A stretch of DNA of 64,000 nucleotides from Collimonas sp. PA-H2 (lineage in GTDB: Bacteria; Pseudomonadota; Gammaproteobacteria; Burkholderiales; Burkholderiaceae_D). Location of the stretch: NCBI RefSeq assembly GCF_002564105.1, contig NZ_PDBX01000001.1, positions 3,596,001 to 3,660,000 of the forward strand, read 5' to 3'. This document shows, piece by piece, positions 26,798 to 34,279 of the stretch. A program made the translations under genes and the position numbers. Position 1 is the stretch's first letter. Each line of letters opens with the position of its first letter. The notes below the pieces were generated by a model. The model had not been told where the DNA came from, did no database searches, and was given only the letters and a program-made list of their open reading frames with translations.

Positions 26798-26817
26798 TAG
26801 CTGGTAGTGTAGCTACG
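26798..26817. promoter_or_regulatory. Inverted repeat upstream of the integrase gene
   Basis: GTAGCT and AGCTAC form an inverted pair separated by eight bases, ending 15 bases before the integrase ATG. It could bind the integrase, an excision factor or a repressor. The short arms keep confidence low. Confidence 0.3.
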
Positions 26818-26832
26818 CATAAGGGATGAAAA

Positions 26833-28101
26833 ATGGCTGAAAAAACAAGAGACAAATTAGAGGTGCTCCAATTGCAACGCTGGGTGCGCGCAGTCGAACA
26901 AGGTAACAGGCCAACGACTAAAGATCCAGCTACACAGGAAATTATCGAGCTACGCTTGCCAATGGCCAAATCGGATGGTGACGGTTTGACTTTCACTCTT
27001 TCCGCTGCTGGCACTGCAACGTGGATATTACGCTATCGGTATGGTGGACGTCCAAAGGAACTAACCATTGGAAACTACCCAGATATCGGTCTTGCTGCAG
27101 CCAGGAAAATCGCCCGAGAAAAGCGCTCGGAGATCGATCGTGGTGGCGATCCAGCAAGCGATAAACGAAAAGCCACTTTGTTGACATACCAAGATTGGAC
27201 TGTTCGCAGCCTGATCGTCGATTATCGGGTGAAAGTTCTAGTCGGTCTGGGACAAAGTACACAGCGAAGCTATGGACGTAGTTTGCTGCGGATAGAGGCA
27301 CGCTTAGGGGCAATGACGGTTTCCAAGATAACTCCTATGGACATAGTTTCTCTTATCGAACAGGTTGGAGCCACTTGGACAGAATCGAACATGCTTTTAT
27401 GTACCGCGAAGATGCTGTTCAGGCACGCGGCCGGGAAAAAGCTGATTGCAGTTAATCCTTGTACCGGAATTGAATTAAACGCTTTGTTGGGCAAACGTCC
27501 ACCAATTAGGCGCAGATTGATGCTTTCACAATCTGAACTGCATGTGCTGATGAACGCCAAAATGAAGCCACAAAACGTTCTGGCAATTAAAGTGCTACTC
27601 GGGACCGCCGTTCGATCAGATGAGCTGATAAAGGCGACTCGGAGCCAGATAGATTTCGAAAATGATGTCTGGAGCATTCCGTCAAGTAAAACTGGTCCAG
27701 GAATGCAAGTCCCAATAACGGCACCCGTGAAATCCTGGTTTCAGCAACTGATCTTGTTAAATGCGGACTCGGAGTTCATTTTGCCGACACGGGCAGAAGC
27801 GAGGCGGGCACGATTTGGTGGTGATGCGCCGATAGACCCCAACACGATAGGTTCAGCGATAAAGTATTGGATTGAAGAACATAAGCCTGAAGTGAGAAGT
27901 TTTACTCCGCATGACCTACGATCCACTGCGAAGAGTCAAATGCGGGCACTCGGGGTGCCAAGTGATATTACTGAGATGTGCTTAAATCACAAACTCAGGG
28001 GTGTTGAGGGCATCTATGATGTCCATACTTACTTTGACGAGCGAAAGGACGCTTTGACAAAGTGGGGTGACTTTTTGGTTCGTTGTCAAAACCTAGCCTG
28101 A
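26833..28101 (+). CDS. P4-type tyrosine-recombinase integrase
   Basis: A site-specific integrase of 422 residues. The N-terminal arm-binding region (about 40-115, with GRPKELTIGNYPDIGLAAARKIA) is the DUF4102-like domain of P4/CP4 integrases. The catalytic residues are in order: Arg261 (TAVRSDEL), Lys286 (SSKTG), His360 and Arg363 (HDLR), His386 (LNHK) and probably Tyr395, nine residues after His386. It lies next to the left attachment repeat and points inward. It should catalyse insertion and excision at the rng 3' end, an uncommon protein-gene target. Confidence 0.93.
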   Translation: MAEKTRDKLEVLQLQRWVRAVEQGNRPTTKDPATQEIIELRLPMAKSDGDGLTFTLSAAGTATWILRYRYGGRPKELTIGNYPDIGLAAARKIAREKRSEIDRGGDPASDKRKATLLTYQDWTVRSLIVDYRVKVLVGLGQSTQRSYGRSLLRIEARLGAMTVSKITPMDIVSLIEQVGATWTESNMLLCTAKMLFRHAAGKKLIAVNPCTGIELNALLGKRPPIRRRLMLSQSELHVLMNAKMKPQNVLAIKVLLGTAVRSDELIKATRSQIDFENDVWSIPSSKTGPGMQVPITAPVKSWFQQLILLNADSEFILPTRAEARRARFGGDAPIDPNTIGSAIKYWIEEHKPEVRSFTPHDLRSTAKSQMRALGVPSDITEMCLNHKLRGVEGIYDVHTYFDERKDALTKWGDFLVRCQNLA

Positions 28102-28140
28102 ATTGTTGGTCGTTAATATATTTGATGCACTCCTTGGACA

Positions 28141-28175
28141 GTATCGATGCTGAATTCTCTTGTCAGCATCGATAC
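28141..28175. terminator. Perfect 13-bp dyad after the integrase gene
   Basis: GTATCGATGCTGA and TCAGCATCGATAC are exact inverted repeats with a nine-base loop. It lies 40 bp after the integrase stop and 80 bp after the end of the convergent SHOCT/LprI-like gene. It may be a shared terminator, although no T tract follows on either strand. A recombinase or replication-protein site is the alternative. Confidence 0.45.
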
Positions 28176-28254
28176 ATGCGGACTTGACCAAAGACACAAG
28201 ATCGGGCGCCAGCGCGGCGGGTCTCTCTGTTGTGAATCTAATCGTCAACGGAAA

Positions 28255-29253
28255 TCATTGTGGCAGCCGATCGCAGTCGCTATCGGCATGCACACCGGAG
28301 ACAGGCTGCATTTCGCACAATTCGCCAATACGATCCTTATACGTTTGCGTAATACATGCAGCATCGGTGCACGCATTGCGCTTGCTCAGCCAGATCATTT
28401 GCTTTTTCCTCATCCATTCCCTATTTGCGCGAAACTCCGGTAACAAGCGACTCTGGTAAGTGGCCAGCAATAAGCCGTCCAATTGCCCCAAGATCACATT
28501 CGAGCAAACCGCCTGCTCTGCAAAGTTGCTGGCCCTGGCACAATCGAACGAAACGCTGTACTTGCTCAGGAACGCGAATTTATCCTCTACCGCTATGTTT
28601 TCTTGTGCCATCGTTTGCGGCTGCGGAGCCTCGACTGCCAGTGGCGGTGCTGCTGGCTCGGGGGCGGCGATCTGTTTGGCGGGTGCCACCGTAACCGCTT
28701 CGGCACGTTGTGCGGCCGGAGAGTCCGTTGCTGTAGACTTACGCGATGATTCTGGAGGAGTGTTGTTGTCATCGACTTCGAACGTCACCATGAATTGCCC
28801 GTTTGGGCGCGGCTCAATCTTGTAGATGACATGCGCCACGGATGCATTGTTCATCGATATATCGCCTTTGCAGCTGCGTGCGCCGGTCTTAGCATCATGC
28901 CTCTGTTCAATTGGGGCACTCACTTCAACAGCACTCAGATTGAGGGTTCTCGCAAATTGGGACAGATCAAATGCGTGCTTGAGCGTGTCCTTTGCCGCAT
29001 CGCTGTCGCAAGTTACACCTGAGGCGGAGCCAGCCGTTCCATTTAATGTCGATATGGCGCCGTAGAAGAACGTAATGCCGACTCCGAAACCAATCAAGGC
29101 TAAGGATATTTTCCACCATCGCTTTGCCGAGCCAGGTTTGGGCTTCGCGGCACCCGACAGCAATTGCGCCTTTTGCCCCTCGAATTCTTCCTGGCTTAAC
29201 ACGCCTTTTTCCTTGAGCGCATGCAGTCTTTCGATTTCTTGAATATTGTCCAT
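28255..29253 (-). CDS. SHOCT-domain membrane protein with LprI-like C-terminal domain
   Basis: A 332-residue protein of unknown function. Residues 1-35 form a SHOCT-like motif (IQEIERLHALKEKGVLSQEEFEGQKAQLL). A membrane helix follows (about 47-69), then a Cys-containing periplasmic domain (about 75-165), an Ala/Pro-rich linker (about 175-240), and a C-terminal domain with FDCARASNFAEQAVCSNVILGQLDGLL, which resembles the LprI N-terminal lysozyme-inhibitor-like motif. The start at 29253 has a good ribosome site (AAGGGAT) and begins exactly at the SHOCT domain. An envelope-stress or inhibitor role is inference. Confidence 0.75.
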   Translation of the reverse strand: MDNIQEIERLHALKEKGVLSQEEFEGQKAQLLSGAAKPKPGSAKRWWKISLALIGFGVGITFFYGAISTLNGTAGSASGVTCDSDAAKDTLKHAFDLSQFARTLNLSAVEVSAPIEQRHDAKTGARSCKGDISMNNASVAHVIYKIEPRPNGQFMVTFEVDDNNTPPESSRKSTATDSPAAQRAEAVTVAPAKQIAAPEPAAPPLAVEAPQPQTMAQENIAVEDKFAFLSKYSVSFDCARASNFAEQAVCSNVILGQLDGLLLATYQSRLLPEFRANREWMRKKQMIWLSKRNACTDAACITQTYKDRIGELCEMQPVSGVHADSDCDRLPQ

Positions 29254-29395
29254 TGTTATCCCTTGGGTTGGTAGTAGTGAAGAGTTGGTTTGTCCGAGCA
29301 GAAATGACGTTTTTTGATGGTTAGGTAGCTTCTCGATATGAGCCTGAAATACAGCTGCAATGGGAACTAGCGCCGATTCGACATTTGCGTAGTAA

Positions 29396-29809
29396 TTACT
29401 TGCAGTCGTAATAAGCGGCATCCCCGGCATCATTTACAAATTTCAGCGCCAGCCTAAGTTCGTAGTAATCCTTGCTCATTTTTTCAGGCATCTTGAAACC
29501 TAGTGCAATGGCTTGTTCCATCTGCGTAACCGCTGCATTCGAACGCATTGCATACTCTTGATACTCCCTCCTCTTTTCACTGTTAACCTGAAAGCACATC
29601 AACTTGCCGCTAGATATACGGTCCAGCGTTTTTCTGCCAGTTCCGTCGACTAGCATGGCCATCGGAGGATTTCTGGTAACGACGAAGGTGGTATCCGAAG
29701 CTTCCGAAGCGCCTTCAACAATGAAGTTGTTAAATGCAACTTCTGTGCGCTTGTCGGCGGCATTTGCGAGTCCCGAGAAAAGCAATGCGGCAATGAGTAA
29801 TTTATTCAT
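29396..29809 (-). CDS. Secreted hypothetical protein
   Basis: A 137-residue protein of unknown function. A clear signal peptide is seen (MNKLLIAALLFSGLANAADK, cleavage after Ala-Asn-Ala), so it is probably periplasmic. The mature part holds two Cys residues (KLMCFQV and the C-terminal YYDCK), which may pair. The ATG at 29809 is preferred over an in-frame TTG five codons upstream because it starts the signal peptide. It precedes the SHOCT gene on the same strand by about 140 bp and may be co-transcribed. Confidence 0.65.
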   Translation of the reverse strand: MNKLLIAALLFSGLANAADKRTEVAFNNFIVEGASEASDTTFVVTRNPPMAMLVDGTGRKTLDRISSGKLMCFQVNSEKRREYQEYAMRSNAAVTQMEQAIALGFKMPEKMSKDYYELRLALKFVNDAGDAAYYDCK

Positions 29810-29947
29810 CTGGTTTTGGCTCAAAGATATAGTTTAAAAATGGAGAAAAGGGTTAAAACTAACTCATTATTGATGACTATAGACAACAAGTAAACGTAGT
29901 TTATATTCCGTCGTTAATCAGTCGACGAATGGGCATGATGAATACCC

Positions 29948-30265
29948 ATGAAAGCTCCTCCTCCAAAAAAGCCTGCTGATAAGCGCAACAAGGTTTGTAC
30001 TGCTGTTGGCAAGAACTTGAAGGCAATCCGTATCGAGGCGAACAAGTCACAGGAAACGCTGGCTTTTGACGCTGATGTTGACCGCACCTACGTGTCGCAG
30101 ATAGAACGCGGGGCGGCAAATCCTTCAGTGATTACCTTGGCAAACCTGTGCTACGCGCTGAATATCACGCTGGCGGACCTCTTTGCACCGGTCACCATTG
30201 CACTGTCGCCGGCTGGCCCTGAGCGCAAGCCACCACCGAAACCAATAAAAACACGGCTGAGGTGA
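29948..30265 (+). CDS. Xre-family helix-turn-helix regulator
   Basis: A 105-residue DNA-binding protein. The Cro/CI-type HTH spans about residues 17-77 (VGKNLKAIRIEANKSQETLAFDADVDRTYVSQIERGAANPSV, split by helix turns). The N- and C-terminal tails are rich in Pro and Lys. Such proteins regulate phage, plasmid and island genes. It is divergent from the secreted-protein gene and convergent with the peptidase gene. Its target is unknown, but the AT-rich intergenic region just upstream is a likely operator. Confidence 0.85.
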   Translation: MKAPPPKKPADKRNKVCTAVGKNLKAIRIEANKSQETLAFDADVDRTYVSQIERGAANPSVITLANLCYALNITLADLFAPVTIALSPAGPERKPPPKPIKTRLR

Positions 30266-30270
30266 GCGTT

Positions 30271-30672
30271 TTAGCAGTCTGCGGTGCCGATCACTTCAAT
30301 GAAAAACACAGGACGGATTCGACTCAAGTCGGTGCGGATACCTTGCTTCAGGCGGGCGTTTGAATCGAATACCCGTTCGGCGCCTGCCTTATTTCGCTGA
30401 AATACCGACCAGTGCGAGTTGGTGCAAACAATCGCCAAATCACTAAAGCGCTCCCAACGGCTTGTACGTACCGCTCTATTGGTGCGGACACCGCTATCGC
30501 GCAGCAGTTTTCTGAGGCGGTGCGTGGGCATGCCGTTTTTACGAATATCCGCATACCAACCGCGCTGCTCCGCAATGGCGCAGGCTTGCCGGTAAGAGAT
30601 GCCCGCCAACATGGCAACACAAGCTAGCCCGCAACCGTTCCGATCCTGCTGGATGATTCTTCGCAACCCCAT
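30271..30672 (-). CDS. Papain/C39-like cysteine peptidase fold protein
   Basis: A 133-residue protein whose N-terminus IIQQDRNGCGLACVAMLAGIS has the Q...C arrangement of C39/papain-like peptidases. Candidate catalytic residues are the Cys in NGCGLACV, His in NSHWSVF and Asp in VFDSNARL. No signal peptide is present. The start is uncertain: the reading frame continues upstream without conserved sequence, and I chose the ATG at 30672. It follows the plasmid/ICE-type gene by 50 bp. Protein processing or a toxin-like role is possible but unproven. Confidence 0.6.
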   Translation of the reverse strand: MGLRRIIQQDRNGCGLACVAMLAGISYRQACAIAEQRGWYADIRKNGMPTHRLRKLLRDSGVRTNRAVRTSRWERFSDLAIVCTNSHWSVFQRNKAGAERVFDSNARLKQGIRTDLSRIRPVFFIEVIGTADC

Positions 30673-30721
30673 CACGTCATCCGCGGCGTTGAGTAAAGGC
30701 GTTGTGACAGGAAACTGGCCA

Positions 30722-31060
30722 TCAGTATTCCTCCGGTAGCAGCAAGGTGGTGACACTGCGGTCGCGCTCGGTAATGATCCACAGTCGTTCATGCGGCTTG
30801 CCCAAGATGTAGGCTGACAGGAGGCGTTCACCGGCTTGAGCGGCCCAGGTGTTGGTTGCGGCGTCTTCCCGGCAAATATCGCCCCAATCCCCTTGCTGAT
30901 GCCTGACTAGCAGAGTGCTGGCGTTAATGCCGAGTCGATCCAGCAGATCGAGGGCGTCGGGGGTGGCAACGACGTGGCCGAGGGTAAAAAGCGGTGGAGA
31001 ATGCGTTACTGCAATGATTAAAAACCGTCGATTTTCGGATGAAGTAGGCAGATTAGACAT
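30722..31060 (-). CDS. Plasmid/ICE-associated hypothetical protein
   Basis: A 112-residue protein of a family common on plasmids and integrative elements and often misnamed as a restriction subunit. Recognizable parts are LGHVVATPDALDLLDRLG, RHQQGDWGDICREDAATN and WIITERDRSVTTLLLPEEY. No catalytic motif is evident. The ATG at 31060 has a GGA box nearby. It precedes the peptidase-like gene on the same strand and is likely to be in its operon. Confidence 0.72.
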   Translation of the reverse strand: MSNLPTSSENRRFLIIAVTHSPPLFTLGHVVATPDALDLLDRLGINASTLLVRHQQGDWGDICREDAATNTWAAQAGERLLSAYILGKPHERLWIITERDRSVTTLLLPEEY

Positions 31061-31527
31061 GATGAATCCTCATAAAAGTATCAAATTAACAACAAAATGA
31101 TCAAAAACAAGCAAGGCCATCTCAAAAAACAAGGCAATCGGGGAGAAGAAAAGCGGGAGAAGTGCGAGAAACTGCGAGAGATAGGCCGGAAGCCTTGCAA
31201 AGCCTTGCTTTTGCGCTGATTTGATAGCCGGTCAATACGCTGCTTTATCAACACAATATTGCCATTATATCATCAAAAATACAAATCTATTGAAATTTAT
31301 AGTTTGATATATTTTAACTATTTTCGTCACTGAGAAGCGAAATAGAGTGTCAATCCGGCCGGAATCGAGACTTCGGCTACAGGGAGATTTGATATCAGGG
31401 AAGCGATAAATATTCCATTTACCGCCGTCAATTGAGAATTAACAATGTTAGCGCTAGAGCCCCCGAAATAGCAGGTATCGTCCGCAAAATGACGCATTTT
31501 TGCGGCATTTTGAGCATCAGGAGGCGG
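31061..31527. other. Intergenic region between the plasmid-type gene and the T6SS module
   Basis: A 467-bp gap. The part nearest 31,061-31,200 is purine-rich on the plus strand; 31,240-31,320 is very AT-rich and is the likely promoter zone of the minus-strand plasmid-type gene. A hairpin lies at 31,482-31,505. No gene was recognised. Confidence 0.5.
31482..31505 (-). terminator. Hairpin after the zinc-ribbon gene
   Basis: CCGCAAAATG pairs with CATTTTTGCGG (one bulged base) around a three-base loop. It lies 23 bases beyond the stop of the zinc-ribbon gene, the last gene of the T6SS cluster. It lacks a clear T tract on the minus strand, so its strength as a terminator is uncertain. Confidence 0.4.
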
Positions 31528-32562
31528 TTACAGCAGATTCGGCAGGGAAAACCGCTTTTTCTTGTTCTTGGCGTCTAGTTTCTTTTTCAAGTCACGCTCA
31601 ATACGTCGGCATTCTGGACACCAGGAGCCGTTCTGGATATTTGCCGGCTTGGCCTCCCATGTGTGGCCTTCAATACATTGCCATTTAAGTAGGGATATAA
31701 GATTAATGTAGGTATCCGATAAGCAAACTCCGCCATGCATCTGAGCAATTTCTCGCATTTTGGAAATTCCTGTGCGCACTTTTTCGCGAGAGCATTCATG
31801 GCACCAATGCTCGCGTTGAACATGGATCGGTTTTGCTTGCCAAGTATGGCCCTTGGCACACTGCCAGACCAAACGCGTCGCATTGTTCTTGTATGTCTCA
31901 GAAAGACAGTGTCCGCCACGCTGCCGTGCCAATTCCTGCATCTTCTCGATGCCTAATCGCTTACGATCAAAACTGCACGTAGGACACCAGCTAGTAGTGA
32001 CCGTTGCCGGTTTCGCCTGCCAAACATGACCGACCGCACACTGCCATTGCAGATGGGTGACAGCATCGACATAGGTCTGAGACAAACAAGTACCACCTTT
32101 AGCGGCGGCCAGCGCGTGCATTGCCTCGATGTTGCCGCGCATGCTGTCGTAATAACACTGTTGACACCAGTTACCGGCACGTATCTGCGATGCCGTAGCC
32201 TGCCAAGTGTGGTTATGTGCGCAGCGCCAACGCAATTTTTGCAAGTAAGGGACGGTGCGTTTTGACAGCAATTTTCCGCCCTTTTGTTGCGCCAAGTCCT
32301 GTAGTTCTTCCAGGCTTTGGCGTTGGCTGTCGCGGTAGCAAGTTGGACACCAAGTACCGTGCTTTACACTATTCGGCGTAGCGCGCCACCGATGCAGTTG
32401 TGCGCATTGCCACTGAAGTCGCGTGTCACTGTTGAGGTAACTGTCCGACAGGCATAGGCCACCGCGCTCTCGGGCGATCGCCTGCATTTCTTCAAGCGTC
32501 AATCGTCGCTGATTGTTTTGCGCCTCTAGTCCTGGATATGATATTTTTTTAATGCTGGTCAT
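31528..32562 (-). CDS. Five-repeat zinc-ribbon protein
   Basis: A 344-residue protein built almost entirely of five tandem repeats of about 58 residues (about 22-80, 82-138, 142-200, 202-258, 263-320). Each repeat reads roughly [LI]xxM..[LA]A...GG.[CL]LS..Y.....L.W.C..[GN]H.W.a....[IV]...WC..C, where the W-x-C, H and WCxxC residues form a zinc ribbon (DUF4379-like). The C-terminus is a Lys-rich tail. It may bind DNA or RNA. It ends the same-strand run after the T6SS genes, but whether it belongs to that operon is unclear; its ribosome site is weak. Confidence 0.75.
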   Translation of the reverse strand: MTSIKKISYPGLEAQNNQRRLTLEEMQAIARERGGLCLSDSYLNSDTRLQWQCAQLHRWRATPNSVKHGTWCPTCYRDSQRQSLEELQDLAQQKGGKLLSKRTVPYLQKLRWRCAHNHTWQATASQIRAGNWCQQCYYDSMRGNIEAMHALAAAKGGTCLSQTYVDAVTHLQWQCAVGHVWQAKPATVTTSWCPTCSFDRKRLGIEKMQELARQRGGHCLSETYKNNATRLVWQCAKGHTWQAKPIHVQREHWCHECSREKVRTGISKMREIAQMHGGVCLSDTYINLISLLKWQCIEGHTWEAKPANIQNGSWCPECRRIERDLKKKLDAKNKKKRFSLPNLL

Positions 32563-32609
32563 TGAGAGGTATTCAGAAACGATTTTAACGTTGCTAGTTG
32601 GTCGCCCTA

Positions 32610-33974
32610 TCAGACTTGACCTGGCAGAATCATCATCGCTGCTGTTTGTCGAGCATCTGCCACGCTAACAACTAATGTCGCCTGTTCGGTTGTCGTCGCC
32701 ATCTCGGCAGCTAACGCAATATGGATAAGATCCGACGCCGCACCAAAGGACCCCGCAAACGCCATAGGCGCGGTCCGTTGCGACAAGGGATCAAGCCCGG
32801 GTAATGTCTTCCCTAAAGCATCTATCACTTCACTTGTACGTGCAAAACGATGATCGGTATCGCTGATCACGTTACCGATTTCGCCAGCCGCTATCTTGGA
32901 TACTGTCATTGCCTCGGCGATGCAGTTCGCCAAGGTGTTGGAATCAGCGTTCCCTTTCGCTGTACGATCCGAGGCGCGCAGACCGCGTTGCGCAGGGCCC
33001 GGCTTGCAAAGTCCAGTCATCTGTAAGTGTGTAGCGAATGCCGCATCTACCAACAATAGGCTTGCTGCCCCTTCCGCTGGAACAAAGCCATCAGTTATCT
33101 TGCTGGAAAATACTTGATTCAACGCCAGCGGTAGAAGTAATTCGTCGGGATTCACCAGGCTATCAGCCGCCAGCAGTAAAACGTAAGGCATTTTGTTGCT
33201 ACTCATATGCTGCTGCAACGCATTCATTGCGCCATAAGCGCTTTCTGACACAGCAGGCACAAGATGTAAATCATAGTCAACAGTGGACCAGTACGAATGC
33301 GTCCAGGCCATGGAGAAATGGAGGCGTGTTTCACTATCCAGAGGTAGCGCCTCCGGGACCAGCCAATAGACCGTCGCCGGTGCGCTGCTAGAACGCGTCA
33401 ATTCTGGTTGTTGCTCAAACAGGGTATCGAGTACGGTCACCAGCATTGCAGTAATACGCTTAGCACGAGAACGGGTCTCGACCGGATAGTCGAGTAGTTC
33501 CAGAGGTAAATTCTCAATCGTCGCCGTCTGGACTGGATGGCCTTCGGTATTGCGTATCATACTGTCGGGGCGGAAGATTTTTTCTTGTTCCTGACTACTT
33601 GTCACCGTCACACCGGCATCACCGAATGGCGTCACCACACCCCACGCTGCGATCTGCGGCATCTCTACAGGTGCAGCGATGATAACCTCGGGTGGCGATT
33701 GAGTTGGTGCCATGCTCGGCGGGGCTACGGCAGGGACAAGCGCTTGCAGAGCTACCCTGCTCAACACGCTTAGCACCAGCGGTGGTAACAATGTGATCGC
33801 CATAACGGACTGCGTACCAGTCATGCCAACTGTGCCGAGATAGTGGAACAGACCGTCCAGTGGAAGGAATCGCAACAGCAATATCCAGAGGACGGTCAGC
33901 AACAAAAATGTGATTAGCCACGTGACGCCGCGCACGGCAATGCTGGGAGAGACGAAGAGTGCTGTCAATTTCAA
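32610..33974 (-). CDS. T6SS-linked membrane protein with thiolase-like domain
   Basis: A 454-residue protein with two N-terminal membrane helices (about 14-36 and 55-83), a linker, and a large domain (about 170-454) resembling beta-ketoacyl synthases: AEGAASLLLVDAAFA, IGNVISDTDHRFARTSEVID and AFAGSFGAASDLIHIALA. No reactive Cys is visible, so it is likely non-catalytic. Similar genes accompany Tle-type T6SS lipases (Tla3/DUF2875 is one possible relative; not verified). A TTG start at 33974 is used, with AAGGG upstream and five bases after the PAAR stop. A loading or immunity role is inference. Confidence 0.65.
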   Translation of the reverse strand: MKLTALFVSPSIAVRGVTWLITFLLLTVLWILLLRFLPLDGLFHYLGTVGMTGTQSVMAITLLPPLVLSVLSRVALQALVPAVAPPSMAPTQSPPEVIIAAPVEMPQIAAWGVVTPFGDAGVTVTSSQEQEKIFRPDSMIRNTEGHPVQTATIENLPLELLDYPVETRSRAKRITAMLVTVLDTLFEQQPELTRSSSAPATVYWLVPEALPLDSETRLHFSMAWTHSYWSTVDYDLHLVPAVSESAYGAMNALQQHMSSNKMPYVLLLAADSLVNPDELLLPLALNQVFSSKITDGFVPAEGAASLLLVDAAFATHLQMTGLCKPGPAQRGLRASDRTAKGNADSNTLANCIAEAMTVSKIAAGEIGNVISDTDHRFARTSEVIDALGKTLPGLDPLSQRTAPMAFAGSFGAASDLIHIALAAEMATTTEQATLVVSVADARQTAAMMILPGQV

Positions 33975-33978
33975 AATA

Positions 33979-34245
33979 TTACCCTTGCGAAGCGGTCGGC
34001 ATGCTGGAAATCAAGGCGCAACCGCAAGCCGTATGATGTCCGTGCAGTGCTACTTGGCGGCCATCGATAGTAAAAGTCGGTGAGCCTTCGATAATAGGAT
34101 TGGTGCCATGCCCGGACTGCGGGCAAGTCACCATATCCCCTACGCGGGCAATCCCCAGGCCGTGGATAAGATGGATCGGCGATGCACTGACGACGACGCC
34201 GCCATGGGTGGTTTTATCACCCAGGCGAATAATGGAAAGAGCCAT
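33979..34245 (-). CDS. PAAR-domain T6SS spike tip protein
   Basis: An 88-residue protein with the PAAR pattern: LGDKTTHGGVVVSAS, GIARVGDMVTCPQSGHGTNPI and VALHGHHTACGCALIS. The His and Cys residues bind the zinc at the cone tip. It sits on VgrG and helps deliver effectors. It lies 34 bp after the phospholipase gene, which suggests that this effector is delivered by this spike. Confidence 0.9.
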   Translation of the reverse strand: MALSIIRLGDKTTHGGVVVSASPIHLIHGLGIARVGDMVTCPQSGHGTNPIIEGSPTFTIDGRQVALHGHHTACGCALISSMPTASQG

Positions 34246-34279
34246 TAGCTAAGCTCCTTTCTGTTGAAAATCATGTAAA

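Noticed and set aside
31061..31320. CRISPR-like repeats in the purine-rich intergenic region
   Set aside because: The short similar words (such as AAGCCTTGC) are not evenly spaced and have no unique spacers. No CRISPR array was found in the window.
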